A stretch of 56,360 bases of DNA from an uncultured Verrucomicrobiota bacterium (GCA_903821635.1 CAIJLV010000077.1:1-56360); one strand, 5' to 3'. Positions 45,623-54,703 are shown, counted from the stretch's first letter. Program-made: numbers and translations. Notes: generated by a model not told the origin, from the letters alone.

Positions 45623-47716
45623 CTACTTCGCCACGAATTCCACCGGTGCCGACCAGCGGCTGGCCGGCCCCTGAGCCAGCGCGTTTCGCACGCGCACCCG
45701 GTAAGTGTGGCCGGCGGCCAAACCCGCGAGGGGAATCTCCACCCTAGGTTCCGTGGCGGTCTCGGCCTGCCAGACGGCTTCGACCTCATAGCGCCAGGGC
45801 TGCTTCGGCTGGAACGCGGGACTCTTGGAATCGGTGACTTCGGCCAGCCGCCACTGGAGTTTTCCGGCGCCCGCCGGGTCCGCCAGCTTTGCCGCCAGGG
45901 CAAGCTTGCCGGTGGCCAGCGCAACCTCTGGCGGGCCGGTCAGTTGCGGCGCCGGGGACGGAGTGTAACCAACCAACAGCCGGTCCAAGTGTCGCTGACG
46001 GCGCTGAACGTAGTCCTTCATCAGGGCGGGCATGACGCCGAAGCGGTTCGCGGTCTTGCCGAAGTAGAACAGGCCCGGATCGCTTTTGCCCGACATCACG
46101 GCGCCGGACGACATGATCGGATGGTAATCCCACTTGGCCCGGTCCGCGTCGGCCAGCGACAGCTTGGCGTCGCCGTTCCAGATCATCGCCGCGTGCTCAT
46201 CGATCAGCCGGCCCAGTTGGTCGGGATTGAGCAGCAGGTCACGCAGTTCGGCCAGGCGTTGCTGGTAGGCTTCGCGGAACGGGTTGCGCGACAGGATGCC
46301 GGAGAAGGGTTCCCGGCCGTCGCCGAACATGTGGTCGCCCCAGGTAAGGTCGACATCCCACGGCACGACCTGCCAACGCTTAGCAGTGAGGTTGTGGTAG
46401 AAGAAGTAGTTTTTGCCGCCGCCGATGTCGTAGTGGTGCACGGCCTCGACAACGCTCCGGTAGCCGTAGTAGCGGGCGAGGTCCACGGTGTCGGACCACC
46501 AAGACTCCGCCCCGCGCAGGCTGGGAATCCGGCCGCGTCCGCCGCCGCGCAGCAGGGCGGCGAGAAATTCCCGGGCATCATTGTCCTTGGCCGGCGTCCC
46601 TTTGGCGAAGTGCTGCGGCTGCGGCTGGAAGCCCTCGATCTTGTAAACGTTGCCGTCCGGCAGACCGTGTTCCTTGAGGAAGTCGCCGTCGATTTCCTCC
46701 ACGGCAAGGTAGAGTCCCCAGAAGTCGCCACGGTATTGGTTGGCCGGCGTTTCCTCGGCGTCGGTGACCACGCGCAGGTGAACCCAATGCGTGCGGGGCG
46801 CGTCCGCACCGGCGAGGTTGAAGAGGCGGAAGGTCAGCGCCTCGAACATGCCCTGCTCACCGCGCCTCTGGTAGTCCCCCTGCTGGATGCAGGCGCCGAG
46901 GTTCAGCTTGTCCCATTTGCTGGCGTAGGGCCGGCCGTAGAAATCCTTGGCCGCGAGCCGGTCGCCGGCGTTGAAGTTGAACTTCCACATGTTCTTCCCC
47001 ATCGAATGCCGCCAACTGCCGCCACGCGCCCGGAACTGCACGTGGTCATACACGATGCCCTCGTAGACGAACGTGCCCGTGTGGCCGTAGGCGTGGCGGC
47101 CGTCACCCCCGGGCTTCCACATGACCTCTTCCACCGCCGGAGCCGCCGCGAGGAGGTGATACACGGCGAGGTTGGTCAGCAGCGACGGGGAGAAAGTCTT
47201 CACTTCCCGCGCCGCACCGTCGCCCTTGGGATTCACCGCGCCACGCCAAGCCGGCACACCGTCGTAGACGAAGTAGGCGAAGTTGCCCGGCGCGTCGTCC
47301 TTGGGCGGCAGCAGCCGTTCCTTCGTCTGGGCGGAACGGATGCGATAGCGAATGAGATTCCGGTTTTGCTGCAACGTCGCCGGCAGTTCCGCCGTGAAGG
47401 CACCGCCGTCGGTCACGACCAACGCCGCGGCCACCCAGTCCCGCTCAAACCGCTTGTCGGCCTTGGCGACGTATTTCCCCGGCGTCACCACCTGATATTC
47501 CAAGACCGGCTCGCTCGCCGCGCTCAGGCCGGGATCGACGGTGATGCGCACCGCCTGTCCGGAGCGCGGCTGAAGCGGTTCGTGGCGGACACGAATCTTG
47601 TCGGCGGCCTGAGCGGAGATCAGCCCCAGCGCGCCCCAGACGAAGAACCGCAGCCAAAGGGCGACGGCACCGCCGCTCGGAATGACCTTCGGGGCGAAAG
47701 TGGGTCGGGAGTGCAT
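45623..47716 (-). CDS. Exported CotH-type kinase family protein
   Basis: A 697-residue protein with a signal peptide (about 15-38). The central part has CotH kinase-fold features: HVQFRARGGSWRHSMGKNMWKFNF, WGLYLAVEEIDGDFLKEHG and the metal-site VPWDVDLTWG. The C-terminal 100 residues form a fibronectin-like domain (ATGKLALAAKLADP, GLAAGHTYRVRVRNALAQGP). CotH proteins are atypical kinases that phosphorylate secreted or coat proteins in other bacteria; many verrucomicrobial members are exported. The target is not known here. It is transcribed divergently from the sialidase-like gene (78-base gap), suggesting shared regulation. Confidence 0.88.
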   Translation of the reverse strand: MHSRPTFAPKVIPSGGAVALWLRFFVWGALGLISAQAADKIRVRHEPLQPRSGQAVRITVDPGLSAASEPVLEYQVVTPGKYVAKADKRFERDWVAAALVVTDGGAFTAELPATLQQNRNLIRYRIRSAQTKERLLPPKDDAPGNFAYFVYDGVPAWRGAVNPKGDGAAREVKTFSPSLLTNLAVYHLLAAAPAVEEVMWKPGGDGRHAYGHTGTFVYEGIVYDHVQFRARGGSWRHSMGKNMWKFNFNAGDRLAAKDFYGRPYASKWDKLNLGACIQQGDYQRRGEQGMFEALTFRLFNLAGADAPRTHWVHLRVVTDAEETPANQYRGDFWGLYLAVEEIDGDFLKEHGLPDGNVYKIEGFQPQPQHFAKGTPAKDNDAREFLAALLRGGGRGRIPSLRGAESWWSDTVDLARYYGYRSVVEAVHHYDIGGGKNYFFYHNLTAKRWQVVPWDVDLTWGDHMFGDGREPFSGILSRNPFREAYQQRLAELRDLLLNPDQLGRLIDEHAAMIWNGDAKLSLADADRAKWDYHPIMSSGAVMSGKSDPGLFYFGKTANRFGVMPALMKDYVQRRQRHLDRLLVGYTPSPAPQLTGPPEVALATGKLALAAKLADPAGAGKLQWRLAEVTDSKSPAFQPKQPWRYEVEAVWQAETATEPRVEIPLAGLAAGHTYRVRVRNALAQGPASRWSAPVEFVAK

Positions 47717-47794
47717 GGCGCTGCTTTACCGGCTTCGGACTTTCGGCACCACGATTCGTTCGACGAAGGCGAAGTTTTGGGCGCTAATCCGACC

Positions 47795-48958
47795 ATGCGC
47801 CCCCCACTGAAACGAACTGCGCCGGTCACCGCGATCCTTGCTTGGGGCCTCAGCCTTGCGCTCGCCGCCGAGCCGGAGGTTCACCGGCAGCGGGTTCCTG
47901 AAAACGGCCTCCAGCCCAGTGCCCAGGTCGATGCCGCCGGCCGCGTGCACCTCATCTACCTGACCGGCGATCCCAAGGCGGCCGACATCCGCTACGTCAC
48001 CCGCGCCGACGCGAAGTCCGACTGGTCGGCGCCGCTGACGGTCAATTCCCAGCCCGGTTCCGCCGTCGCCATCGGCACCGTGCGCGGCCCCCGGCTGGCA
48101 CTAGGCGCGAGCAACTCGATCCATGTCGTCTGGAATGGCTCGTCGCAGGCCCTGCCGAAGGTCACCGAAAGTTCGCCGCTGCTTTATTCGCGCCTGGCCG
48201 CCGGCAGCTCCGCCTTCGAACCGCAGCGTGCCCTAGGTGGCGACACCCGGCACCTCGACGGCGGCGCCGCGGTGGCGGCCAAGGGCGACGGTTCGGTGCT
48301 GGTGATCTGGCATGCGGCGTTGCCCCAATCACCGCCCGGCGGCGACGACGAAACCAAACGTGCCGTCTTCGTGGCCAGATCGGGTGATTCAGGAAAGACC
48401 TTTGCCGCACCGCAGCGAATTGATGTTCCCGGCACCGGGGTCTGCGCCTGCTGCGGACTTGAAGCCGCTTTCCGCCCGGACGGCACCGCGTTCGCTCTCT
48501 ATCGCGGCGCCGAGGGCGGCTCCGAACGCGGCATGGTGCTGCTCTCGTCCAAGGACGGTGGACAGTCCTTCACCAGTCGCCGACTCGACCGCTGGGAGCT
48601 CACCCAATGCCCGATGAGCACCGTCCGCATCACGACGAGCGGAAACGATTCCCTCGCGGCTTGGCAGACGAAGGGCTCGGTGATGCTCGCGCGCCTCGGT
48701 GACAACGTCCCACCCCTGGATGTCTCCGGCCCGGGACGGCGGGCCAACCACCCAGTCGTCGCTCCTGGTTCCCACGGCACCACGCTGGTCGCGTGGACCG
48801 AAGGCACCGGCTGGCAAAAAGGCGGGAGCCTGGCGTGGCAAATCCTCGGTCCGGATTTCAAACCGGCCGGCGCCGGGCAGCGTTCCGACGGGGTGCCGGT
48901 CTGGGGTTACCTCGCAGCGTGGGCGGAGCAGGACGGGAGCTTCACGATCCTATTTTGA
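47795..48958 (+). CDS. Exported sialidase-like beta-propeller protein
   Basis: A 387-residue protein with a signal peptide (about 1-24: ILAWGLSLALAAEPEV). The mature part is rich in Asp-box-like repeats (SGDSGKTFAAPQ, SKDGGQSFTSRR, VHLIYLTGDP), the mark of a six-bladed sialidase/exo-alpha-sialidase propeller. A CACC motif (GTGVCACCGLEAAF) is unusual and may bind metal or form a disulfide. Sialidase catalytic residues cannot be assigned by eye, so hydrolase activity is uncertain. The ATG at 47795 is chosen; the frame is open far upstream only because the antisense CotH gene is GC-rich. Confidence 0.82.
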   Translation: MRPPLKRTAPVTAILAWGLSLALAAEPEVHRQRVPENGLQPSAQVDAAGRVHLIYLTGDPKAADIRYVTRADAKSDWSAPLTVNSQPGSAVAIGTVRGPRLALGASNSIHVVWNGSSQALPKVTESSPLLYSRLAAGSSAFEPQRALGGDTRHLDGGAAVAAKGDGSVLVIWHAALPQSPPGGDDETKRAVFVARSGDSGKTFAAPQRIDVPGTGVCACCGLEAAFRPDGTAFALYRGAEGGSERGMVLLSSKDGGQSFTSRRLDRWELTQCPMSTVRITTSGNDSLAAWQTKGSVMLARLGDNVPPLDVSGPGRRANHPVVAPGSHGTTLVAWTEGTGWQKGGSLAWQILGPDFKPAGAGQRSDGVPVWGYLAAWAEQDGSFTILF

Positions 48959-49045
48959 TGCCTTGAATTGGAACGCGAACGGTCACGTTCGCCCGAACCC
49001 TCGTGGACGAAGCGGTTGTTGAAAACCGCGGCTGGAGGAAGAGCC

Positions 49046-49109
49046 TGGAAGGCAGGAAAACCGGAAGACATGAACCGGTCTGAAGCCATTCCGGTCTTCC
49101 CGCCTTCCA
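49046..49109 (-). other. Long hairpin downstream of fdhD with G-U compensation
   Basis: An inverted repeat of 19 + 19 bases (49046-49064 with 49091-49109) has two mismatches as DNA on the plus strand, but on the minus strand both become G-U pairs, giving a continuous 19-bp RNA helix with a 26-base loop. It lies 42 bases past the fdhD stop, with no T-run. This suggests a structured 3' UTR element rather than a simple terminator. Confidence 0.55.
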
Positions 49110-49150
49110 AATTCGCCATTTCTGCGGCGCAACGAAGCTGGCCGCTCCGC

Positions 49151-49996
49151 TCAGTCTGCTCGCTTCAACGAGTGCCTCGTTATCCGGGCAGCCCCGGCGT
49201 AGACATTAAACCGGCCATCACGGAGGAAGCCGACGAGGGTCTGGCCGTTGGCCCGGGCGAATTCCACCGCCAGACTGGACGGCGCGCCAACGGCCGCCAC
49301 GAAGGCGATTCCGCCGGCGAGGGCTTTTTGCAAAATTTCGAAGGAAGTCCGCCCGCTGACCAACAGAATGTGACCGGCAAGGGGCAACTGGTCGTCCAAG
49401 AAGGCACGGCCCAAGAGCTTATCCACGGCGTTGTGCCGGCCGACGTCCTCGCGGAGGGCGACCAACTCGCCGGCCACCTGGAACAGCGCCGCCGCGTGCA
49501 AACCGCCGGTGCGACTGAAGGTCGCTTGGGCCGCGACCATCCGGGCAGGCAATTCGGTGAGCAAATCCGCAGGCACACGGAAGCGTTGCCGCAGTTTTGG
49601 AAACTGGGCTTTCACCGCGCTGATGCTGGTTTTGCCGCAGAGTCCGCAACTGGAGCCAGCAAAGACGTGCCGCGTGAGGCGGGTGAAATCCACGGCGACA
49701 TCCGGCTGGAGAAATACGTCGAAAACGTTGCCGGCGGGATTGCGGGCATTCGCGCGCACTTCGGCCAGTTGGTCGCGGTGCCGAATCAGGCCTTCACTCA
49801 CGAAAAAGCCCACGGCGAGTTCTTCATCATGACCGGGCGTCCGCATGACCACCGCGATGGAACGGGTATCCACGCGGAGTTCCAGCGGCTCTTCGCTGAC
49901 GACGTCGTCCCGCACGGTCCGGGGCGCGTGCCCGGCCTGCCAGCGTTCGATCCGGAGGGACCGAACGCTGGAGCCGGTGGGTGAGGAGGAGGCCAT
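49151..49996 (-). CDS. fdhD: Formate dehydrogenase accessory sulfurtransferase
   Basis: A 281-residue FdhD protein. Cys117 and Cys120 form the CxxC motif in GSSCGLCGKTS and carry sulfur from IscS to the molybdenum cofactor of formate dehydrogenase. EEPLELRV near the N-terminus, TGGLHAAALF, EDVGRHNAVDKLLG and VSGRTSFEILQKAL are family motifs. The ATG at 49996 is preceded by a GGGAG Shine-Dalgarno-like run and lies 12 bases after the trxB stop, so it is cotranscribed with trxB. A formate dehydrogenase is not in the window. Confidence 0.96.
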   Translation of the reverse strand: MASSSPTGSSVRSLRIERWQAGHAPRTVRDDVVSEEPLELRVDTRSIAVVMRTPGHDEELAVGFFVSEGLIRHRDQLAEVRANARNPAGNVFDVFLQPDVAVDFTRLTRHVFAGSSCGLCGKTSISAVKAQFPKLRQRFRVPADLLTELPARMVAAQATFSRTGGLHAAALFQVAGELVALREDVGRHNAVDKLLGRAFLDDQLPLAGHILLVSGRTSFEILQKALAGGIAFVAAVGAPSSLAVEFARANGQTLVGFLRDGRFNVYAGAARITRHSLKRAD

Positions 49997-50008
49997 CCGG
50001 CCGCTCCC

Positions 50009-50941
50009 TTAGGCTTCGAGCGCAGCTAGGTAACGCTCGGCCTCGATCGCTGCGGCGCAGCCCATGCCCGCGGCGGTAATGGCCTGCCGGTAAACCGAGT
50101 CGGCGCAATCGCCGGCGACGAACACGCCGGGAACGCTGGTGGCTGCACCTTTCGAAAGGACGAAGTAGCCGGCTTCGTCGAGCGCCAGTTGCCCCTTGAA
50201 CAGTTGGCTGTTCGGGAAGTGACCGATGGCAACAAACAATCCGGCGCACGGCAGGTCACTGTCGGCCCCGGTCTTGAGGTTGTTCAACTTCACGCCGGTA
50301 ACTTTGCCGGTGCGGACGTCCTGAACCTCGGTCACGACGCTGTCCCAGATCGGTTTGATCTTGGGGTTCGCCAGCGTGCGGTCGGCCATGATCTTCGAGG
50401 CCCGCAACGTGTCGCGGCGATGCACCAGATAGACCACCGAAGCGAAGCGGGTGAGGTAGTTCGCTTCTTCACAGGCTGAGTCGCCTCCGCCCACCACCAC
50501 CACGGGTTGGTTGCGGAACATCGGCAAGGCGCCGTCGCACGTCGCGCAATAGGTAACCCCTTTCTTCTCCAGCTCGTGTTCGCCGGGCACGTCGAGGTGC
50601 TTGTGACCGGCACCGCTGGCGATGATCAGCGTTTTCGTCTCCAAAGCTTCGCCATCTACGACGAGTTTGATGGGGTTACCGGACAGATCGACCGACTCGA
50701 CGCTGCTGCCGTAGCGGACTTGGGCGCCGAATTTTTCGGCCTGCTGCTGCATGCGCATCATCAGCTCGGTGCCGTCGATGCCTTCGGGAAAGCCGGGGAA
50801 ATTTTCAACGATGCTGGTCGTGGTCAGCAGCCCACCGGGGGTGGCGCCCGTAATCAGCAGCGGACTCAAATTGGCGCGCGCAGTGTAAATGGCAGCGGTG
50901 AGGCCGGCGCAGCCGGAACCGATGATAACAACATTCTCCAT
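50009..50941 (-). CDS. trxB: Thioredoxin reductase
   Basis: A 310-residue NADPH-dependent flavoenzyme that reduces thioredoxin. FAD binding: GSGCAGLTAAIYTARA (with Cys where Pro is usual in GSGPAG). The redox-active pair is Cys132-x2-Cys135 in YCATCDGALP. NADPH binding: VGGGDSACEEANYLT. The C-terminal GVFVAGDCADSVYRQAITAAGMG is a family hallmark. The ATG at 50941 (MENVVIIG) is chosen over an in-frame start at 51016. It is followed 12 bases later by fdhD. It could also supply the peroxiredoxin at 21329. Confidence 0.96.
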   Translation of the reverse strand: MENVVIIGSGCAGLTAAIYTARANLSPLLITGATPGGLLTTTSIVENFPGFPEGIDGTELMMRMQQQAEKFGAQVRYGSSVESVDLSGNPIKLVVDGEALETKTLIIASGAGHKHLDVPGEHELEKKGVTYCATCDGALPMFRNQPVVVVGGGDSACEEANYLTRFASVVYLVHRRDTLRASKIMADRTLANPKIKPIWDSVVTEVQDVRTGKVTGVKLNNLKTGADSDLPCAGLFVAIGHFPNSQLFKGQLALDEAGYFVLSKGAATSVPGVFVAGDCADSVYRQAITAAGMGCAAAIEAERYLAALEA

Positions 50942-51033
50942 AAGGCAGGACGGACCGTATAGGCGGAGCGCCCATCGGGCAAGGTGCCGACCGGATTCAG
51001 CCGGTAAAACCCGCACCCAGTCGGGCGGAGTAG

Positions 51034-52296
51034 TCAGAAATTCAGCAACCGATCTAGGGGCCGTTGTCGGCGGGCCGGGCTCACTAGGGCGACGGCCAGG
51101 CGTTCGGGGCGAAAAAACGCCTGCGCTGCCGCCTTTAGCTCCGCCGGTTTCACCGCGCAGAGCCGGGCTTTGGATTCAGCCGGTTCGAAGAGCCGCCCGT
51201 AAGCCAGCCACTGCTCGCCCAGTGTCATCATGTGGTTTTCGGTATTTTCCAACTGGAGATCCAACTGGCCGAGGAGGTAGTCGCGGGCGCGTTCGAATTC
51301 CGCGTTGCCGGGCGGACGGCGGGCTAGCCGTTGCAGTTCGGCCACGACCAAGCGGACTGTTTTTTCCAGTTCGCCCGCGTCCAAGCCGGCCGCAATCACG
51401 ACATCGCCACAGTCGCCCCAGAACGAGAGGGAGCTGTGGATATTGTAGGTGAGCCCATGCTCCTCACGCACGACTTGGAACAGGCGTGAACTCATGTTCT
51501 CGCCGAGCACGACGTTCAGTAGGCGCAGGGCAAACCGTCGGGGATCATGCCGGGAACAAGTGCGAAAACCGAGTCCGATGTTGGCCTGCTCGACAGTCTT
51601 GGTGACCGTTTTGACCGCCGGGCGCCCGGTGCGTTCCGTTGGCGCACTTCCGGAAGGGCGCGCCCCGCGCCGAAATTGGGACTCCCGCTGGCGGACCATT
51701 TCGACCAACTCGGCGTGATCCAGATTGCCCGCGGCCGCGATCACCGTGGCTTCGGTCACGTAATGGCTCGCGAGATACGCCTCGAAATGGCTCCGGCGCA
51801 GGTTGGTCAGGGTCTTTTTCGTGCCGATGACGGCCCGCCCCAAGGGGTGATTCGGGAACTGGGCAGCATTCAACACGTCGTGCATCAGCTCGGTCGGCTG
51901 ATCCCGATACATGGCCATTTCGTCGAAAATGACGTCGCGTTCCCGCCGAATTTCAGCCGGGGAAAGTTTGGACTCGAGAAACATGTCGAGCAGCACGTCC
52001 ACCAAATCCCCCAACCGACTGGCTTGGGCGCGGGCATACAAACAAGTGTGTTCCTCGTCGGTAAAGGCGTTGAGGTAACCGCCGATACCTTCGACCGCTT
52101 GGGAAATTTCTGCGGCCGACCGCCGGCGGGTGCCCTTAAACAGCAAGTGCTCGATGAAGTGGGAAATGCCACTCAAGGCTTCCGGTTCGTGCCGCCCACC
52201 AACGCCTACCCAGACGCCCACAGAGACACTGGCCATGTGCGGCATCGCCGCCGAAACGACGGTGAGTCCATGGTCCAGTCGGGTTACAGAATACAC
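51034..52296 (-). CDS. M16 family zinc metallopeptidase (processing-protease-like)
   Basis: A 420-residue M16B-type protease with a GTG start at 52296. The inverse zinc motif HxxEH is His46-Phe-Ile-Glu49-His50 (GISHFIEHLLFKGT), and ERDVIFDEMAMYRDQP holds the distal Glu. The C-terminal M16C domain has a glycine-rich TYNIHSSLSFWGDCGD stretch. Relatives (PqqL/YmxG-like) process small peptides. It is probably cytoplasmic since no signal peptide is evident. It sits 92 bases upstream of trxB on the same strand, probably a separate unit. Confidence 0.93.
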   Translation of the reverse strand: MYSVTRLDHGLTVVSAAMPHMASVSVGVWVGVGGRHEPEALSGISHFIEHLLFKGTRRRSAAEISQAVEGIGGYLNAFTDEEHTCLYARAQASRLGDLVDVLLDMFLESKLSPAEIRRERDVIFDEMAMYRDQPTELMHDVLNAAQFPNHPLGRAVIGTKKTLTNLRRSHFEAYLASHYVTEATVIAAAGNLDHAELVEMVRQRESQFRRGARPSGSAPTERTGRPAVKTVTKTVEQANIGLGFRTCSRHDPRRFALRLLNVVLGENMSSRLFQVVREEHGLTYNIHSSLSFWGDCGDVVIAAGLDAGELEKTVRLVVAELQRLARRPPGNAEFERARDYLLGQLDLQLENTENHMMTLGEQWLAYGRLFEPAESKARLCAVKPAELKAAAQAFFRPERLAVALVSPARRQRPLDRLLNF

Positions 52297-52673
52297 GTTT
52301 GTAAAAATTAGGTTTGGCGGCCGAGCTCAAGCCTACCGGCCGTTTCCCGCCCGCCATGCCGACCGCACCGTGCTCACGGAGCTGCTACGGTCGGGGATCG
52401 CGCTCAACTTGATCCAACTGAAGCTGGCCCGTTTCGCGCCCTCGTTGAGTTGGCTCGACGAACTATCGCTCACGGGGCCGCGAACGTAGGCATCCGCGCC
52501 GCGGGCGCAAGCCGCACCCAGCGCAGCCGATACCCGCGGGAATTCCAGCGGCAAAAAAACCTGATTAGCGCATCTTTGCCCCGAGAATTGCTCTTGGGAC
52601 GGTTTTTTCCGCCGCGAAGGCGAAGTTTTTCGTTAACGCCCAATCCCAGTCCCGAGAGCCCCCGTTAGCAAAA
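52297..52673. other. Intergenic region between M16 and pseudopilin genes
   Basis: A 377-base gap between two minus-strand genes. An open frame on the plus strand (to 52489) ends in LTELLRSGIALNLIQLKLARF-like sequence but has no clear start or family match, so I do not call it. I see no tRNA or riboswitch. The M16 promoter should lie near 52300-52340. Confidence 0.35.
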
Positions 52674-53450
52674 TCACGGTGCCGCGGTGATCGCGTTCGT
52701 CCGCCAACGCTCGTTGACTGCCCACAGGTTGACCGGAGCGAGGGAACGCCCGTGTTTCAGGAAACGGGTGCTGCCGTCGGCGAAGGCGTAGTTGGAACCG
52801 CCGCCTTTGCCGCCCGCCGCCGCCCGGGTGGTGGAGTTGTGCGCGCTGTGGTTTAGCGCCTCGACGTCGTTCCCCAACTTGCCCTCGAGGAAATCCATGA
52901 AGAAGTGGCCGCTGACGTAAAGTTTTTCGCCAAACACAATGGTCTCGGACGGCTCTCGGATCGCGGTATCTCGGATCGTGCGGCCGACGATGGCGTTCAT
53001 GTTGAAAGCGTCACCCATCTCGGCGGCGAATTGATCATTCCAACCGTTGATGATGTAGCTGCGGGGCGCGGAGTCGGCGATTTGATTGGTGTTGCTCTCG
53101 GCCGAAGCGGGGCGGTTCTTGCCGTCGGGCCCCATGTCACTGGGACAGTTGAGCAGTTTTACCGAGCGGTAATAGGGCAGCAGGCGGTCGCACCAACGGT
53201 TCGTGATGGATCGCTCGGGCAATTCCCCGCGGTTGTCGCCGGCATACATGGTGATTGAAAGGCCCAATTGTCGGACTTGGTTTACGCAGGAAATGCGTTT
53301 CGCCGCCTCCTTGGCTCGCCCTAGTGAAGGCAGCAGCATGCCCGCCAAAATCGCGATGATGGCGATGACCACCAGCAACTCAATCAGGGTGAAAGCGGCT
53401 CCGGCTTGAAACTTACCAAGTCGAGGGTGCTGAAAGCGATGGGGCAACAT
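52674..53450 (-). CDS. Pseudopilin with DUF1559-like/H-x-DG C-terminus
   Basis: A 258-residue protein with a type IV prepilin-type signal: [20 protein letters not shown], cleaved just before Phe, with Glu at position +5 of the mature chain. The mature part starts with a long N-terminal helix ([26 protein letters not shown]), and the C-terminus contains [15 protein letters not shown], the DG motif of the PVC-type pseudopilin family. These proteins are abundant in Planctomycetes and Verrucomicrobia; their role (secretion pseudopilus or surface) is not firmly known. Start ATG 53450. Confidence 0.92.
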   Translation of the reverse strand: MLPHRFQHPRLGKFQAGAAFTLIELLVVIAIIAILAGMLLPSLGRAKEAAKRISCVNQVRQLGLSITMYAGDNRGELPERSITNRWCDRLLPYYRSVKLLNCPSDMGPDGKNRPASAESNTNQIADSAPRSYIINGWNDQFAAEMGDAFNMNAIVGRTIRDTAIREPSETIVFGEKLYVSGHFFMDFLEGKLGNDVEALNHSAHNSTTRAAAGGKGGGSNYAFADGSTRFLKHGRSLAPVNLWAVNERWRTNAITAAP

Positions 53451-53562
53451 GCGGATTCCTAAATTACGGGGGGCTGAGGTCGATCAGTTTTCGGGCCCGC
53501 TTTCTCGCCGTGACCACTTTGCTCGAATCTCCCCAGTTTCGCTGCGTCCCAGACGGACTGAC

Positions 53563-54012
53563 ATGACGCGACAAACTTGGATGATGCTGGCGGTAGCGAC
53601 GGCGCTGGGGGCCCTTTATCTGCTCGGGTTCACGGACTTGGGACGCCCGGAGCAAATTCAAATCAATGTCGTCGAGCGCCCCTTCATCCCCAATCCAGCG
53701 CCCGGCGACGTTTTGCCGCTCGTGTTTGGCCTGGACCGCGACCGCAAGCTGACCGCCCTGCGCATCACGCCGCTAACCGAAGTCTCCAACCGCACCCCAA
53801 AATCGGTTTGGAACCTCACCAGCAAATCCGGCTCTGAACCGGTCCGCGGCTTCACCTTCGCCGACGAAATTCCCGGCATGAAACTCGCAACCGGTAGTAA
53901 ACCGGTGCCCTTGGTAGCCGGGGTGCCCTACCGACTGGCAATCGAAGCGGGGACTGCCCGCGGGCAGACCGACTTCACCCCGCATGCCGCCTTGCCTGAC
54001 GAGGCGCAGTGA
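53563..54012 (+). CDS. Hypothetical membrane-anchored protein
   Basis: A 149-residue protein with a single N-terminal hydrophobic helix (about 5-23: WMMLAVATALGALYLLGF) and an extracytoplasmic all-beta-like remainder. Landmarks: INVVERPFIPNPAPGD, FGLDRDRKLTALRI, FADEIPGMKLATG, PLVAGVPYRLAIEAG. I do not recognise the family. ATG 53563 (MTRQTWMML) gives the anchor at the N-terminus; an in-frame upstream start at 53449 would precede it with an Arg-rich tail and is not preferred. Transcribed divergently from the pseudopilin gene (112 bases between starts). Confidence 0.75.
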   Translation: MTRQTWMMLAVATALGALYLLGFTDLGRPEQIQINVVERPFIPNPAPGDVLPLVFGLDRDRKLTALRITPLTEVSNRTPKSVWNLTSKSGSEPVRGFTFADEIPGMKLATGSKPVPLVAGVPYRLAIEAGTARGQTDFTPHAALPDEAQ

Positions 54013-54024
54013 GCCAATTACCAG

Positions 54025-54058
54025 CAAAAGTCTCCATTGCAGCCCGGCGGGACTTTTG
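54025..54058 (+). terminator. Weak hairpin after the anchored hypothetical gene
   Basis: An inverted repeat of 8 bp (54025-54032 with 54051-54058), extended by a G-T and a C-G pair, lies 12 bases past the stop. There is no T-run, so the terminator role is doubtful. Confidence 0.4.
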
Positions 54059-54140
54059 TGAGCGTCCTCCCCCGAAGCGGTAGTAACCCATCACTAAACC
54101 GCCGTCGTGCGTCCCTCGGCCCAACTCTCATCCCCCCAGT

Positions 54141-54641
54141 ATGAACCGTCTCCTGCTAAGCCTCGCCGTCGCGCTGGGCTCCCTGTCGCTAATCGCACAG
54201 ACCCCACTCCCCACCCAACCCCTCGGTGCCCCCGCACCGGCGCCGCTCCAACCGCCCCCCCTCTCAGCGCCCGCCCCGCCGCCGGCCCCAGAGACTCCGC
54301 CCCCCGCCAAGGCACCTAAAAAGCCCCGCAAGAAGTCCGAATCCAACAATCTCCCTTTCCGCGGCAAGATTGAAGCCGTCGATACCAAGGCGCTGACCAT
54401 CACCCTCGCCGGCAAGGAAAAGCAGCGCGTGCTTCACGTCACCTCCAGCACCCGGTTCGACAAAAACGGCCATCCGAGCACCTTCGGCGACCTCAAGGTC
54501 GGCGACGAAATCCGGGGCTCCTACACCAAGACCAAGGACAGCGAAAATCTCGTGCGCGTGCTCGTCGGCGCCGCCCCGGCGGGTGACAAGAAACCCAAAG
54601 CCCCCGGCAAAAAAACCGACGCTCCGACCGAGGCGAAGTAA
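54141..54641 (+). CDS. Exported Pro-rich protein with a DUF5666-like OB domain
   Basis: A 166-residue exported protein: signal peptide (about 1-20), a Pro/Ala-rich linker (about 22-60), a KKPRKK cluster, then a small beta-barrel-like domain (about 72-145: RGKIEAVDTKALTITLAGKE, TSSTRFDKNG, GDLKVGDEIRG) that matches the DUF5666/OB-like pattern, and a Lys-rich tail. The function is unknown. A strong terminator follows. Confidence 0.8.
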   Translation: MNRLLLSLAVALGSLSLIAQTPLPTQPLGAPAPAPLQPPPLSAPAPPPAPETPPPAKAPKKPRKKSESNNLPFRGKIEAVDTKALTITLAGKEKQRVLHVTSSTRFDKNGHPSTFGDLKVGDEIRGSYTKTKDSENLVRVLVGAAPAGDKKPKAPGKKTDAPTEAK

Positions 54642-54669
54642 CCCCCCTTTTCTGCCCTCAGAGCTTTCG

Positions 54670-54703
54670 CGGCAGGCGCCTTCGCGCCTGCCGTTTTTGT
54701 TTT
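54670..54703 (+). terminator. Intrinsic terminator after the Pro-rich protein gene
   Basis: A perfect 10-bp stem (54670-54679 with 54684-54693), a CTTC tetraloop and a TTTTTGTTTT tail (54694-54703), 28 bases after the stop. Confidence 0.93.

Noticed and set aside
45707..47794. A plus-strand open frame of more than 1000 codons running through the antisense of the CotH gene into the sialidase-like gene
   Set aside because: The first two thirds is the antisense of a well-supported CotH-family gene and has no family signature; only the part from 47795 has a signal peptide and propeller repeats.
52310..52489. A possible small plus-strand gene ending in LTELLRSGIALNLIQLKL-like sequence
   Set aside because: No clear start codon with a ribosome site, no recognised motif, and partial overlap with the M16 gene 5' end.
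47766..52630. A shared 15-base sequence CGAAGGCGAAGTTTT at about 47766 and 52616
   Set aside because: A single 15-base match in a 56-kb GC-rich window is expected by chance at about this frequency, and the two contexts differ.
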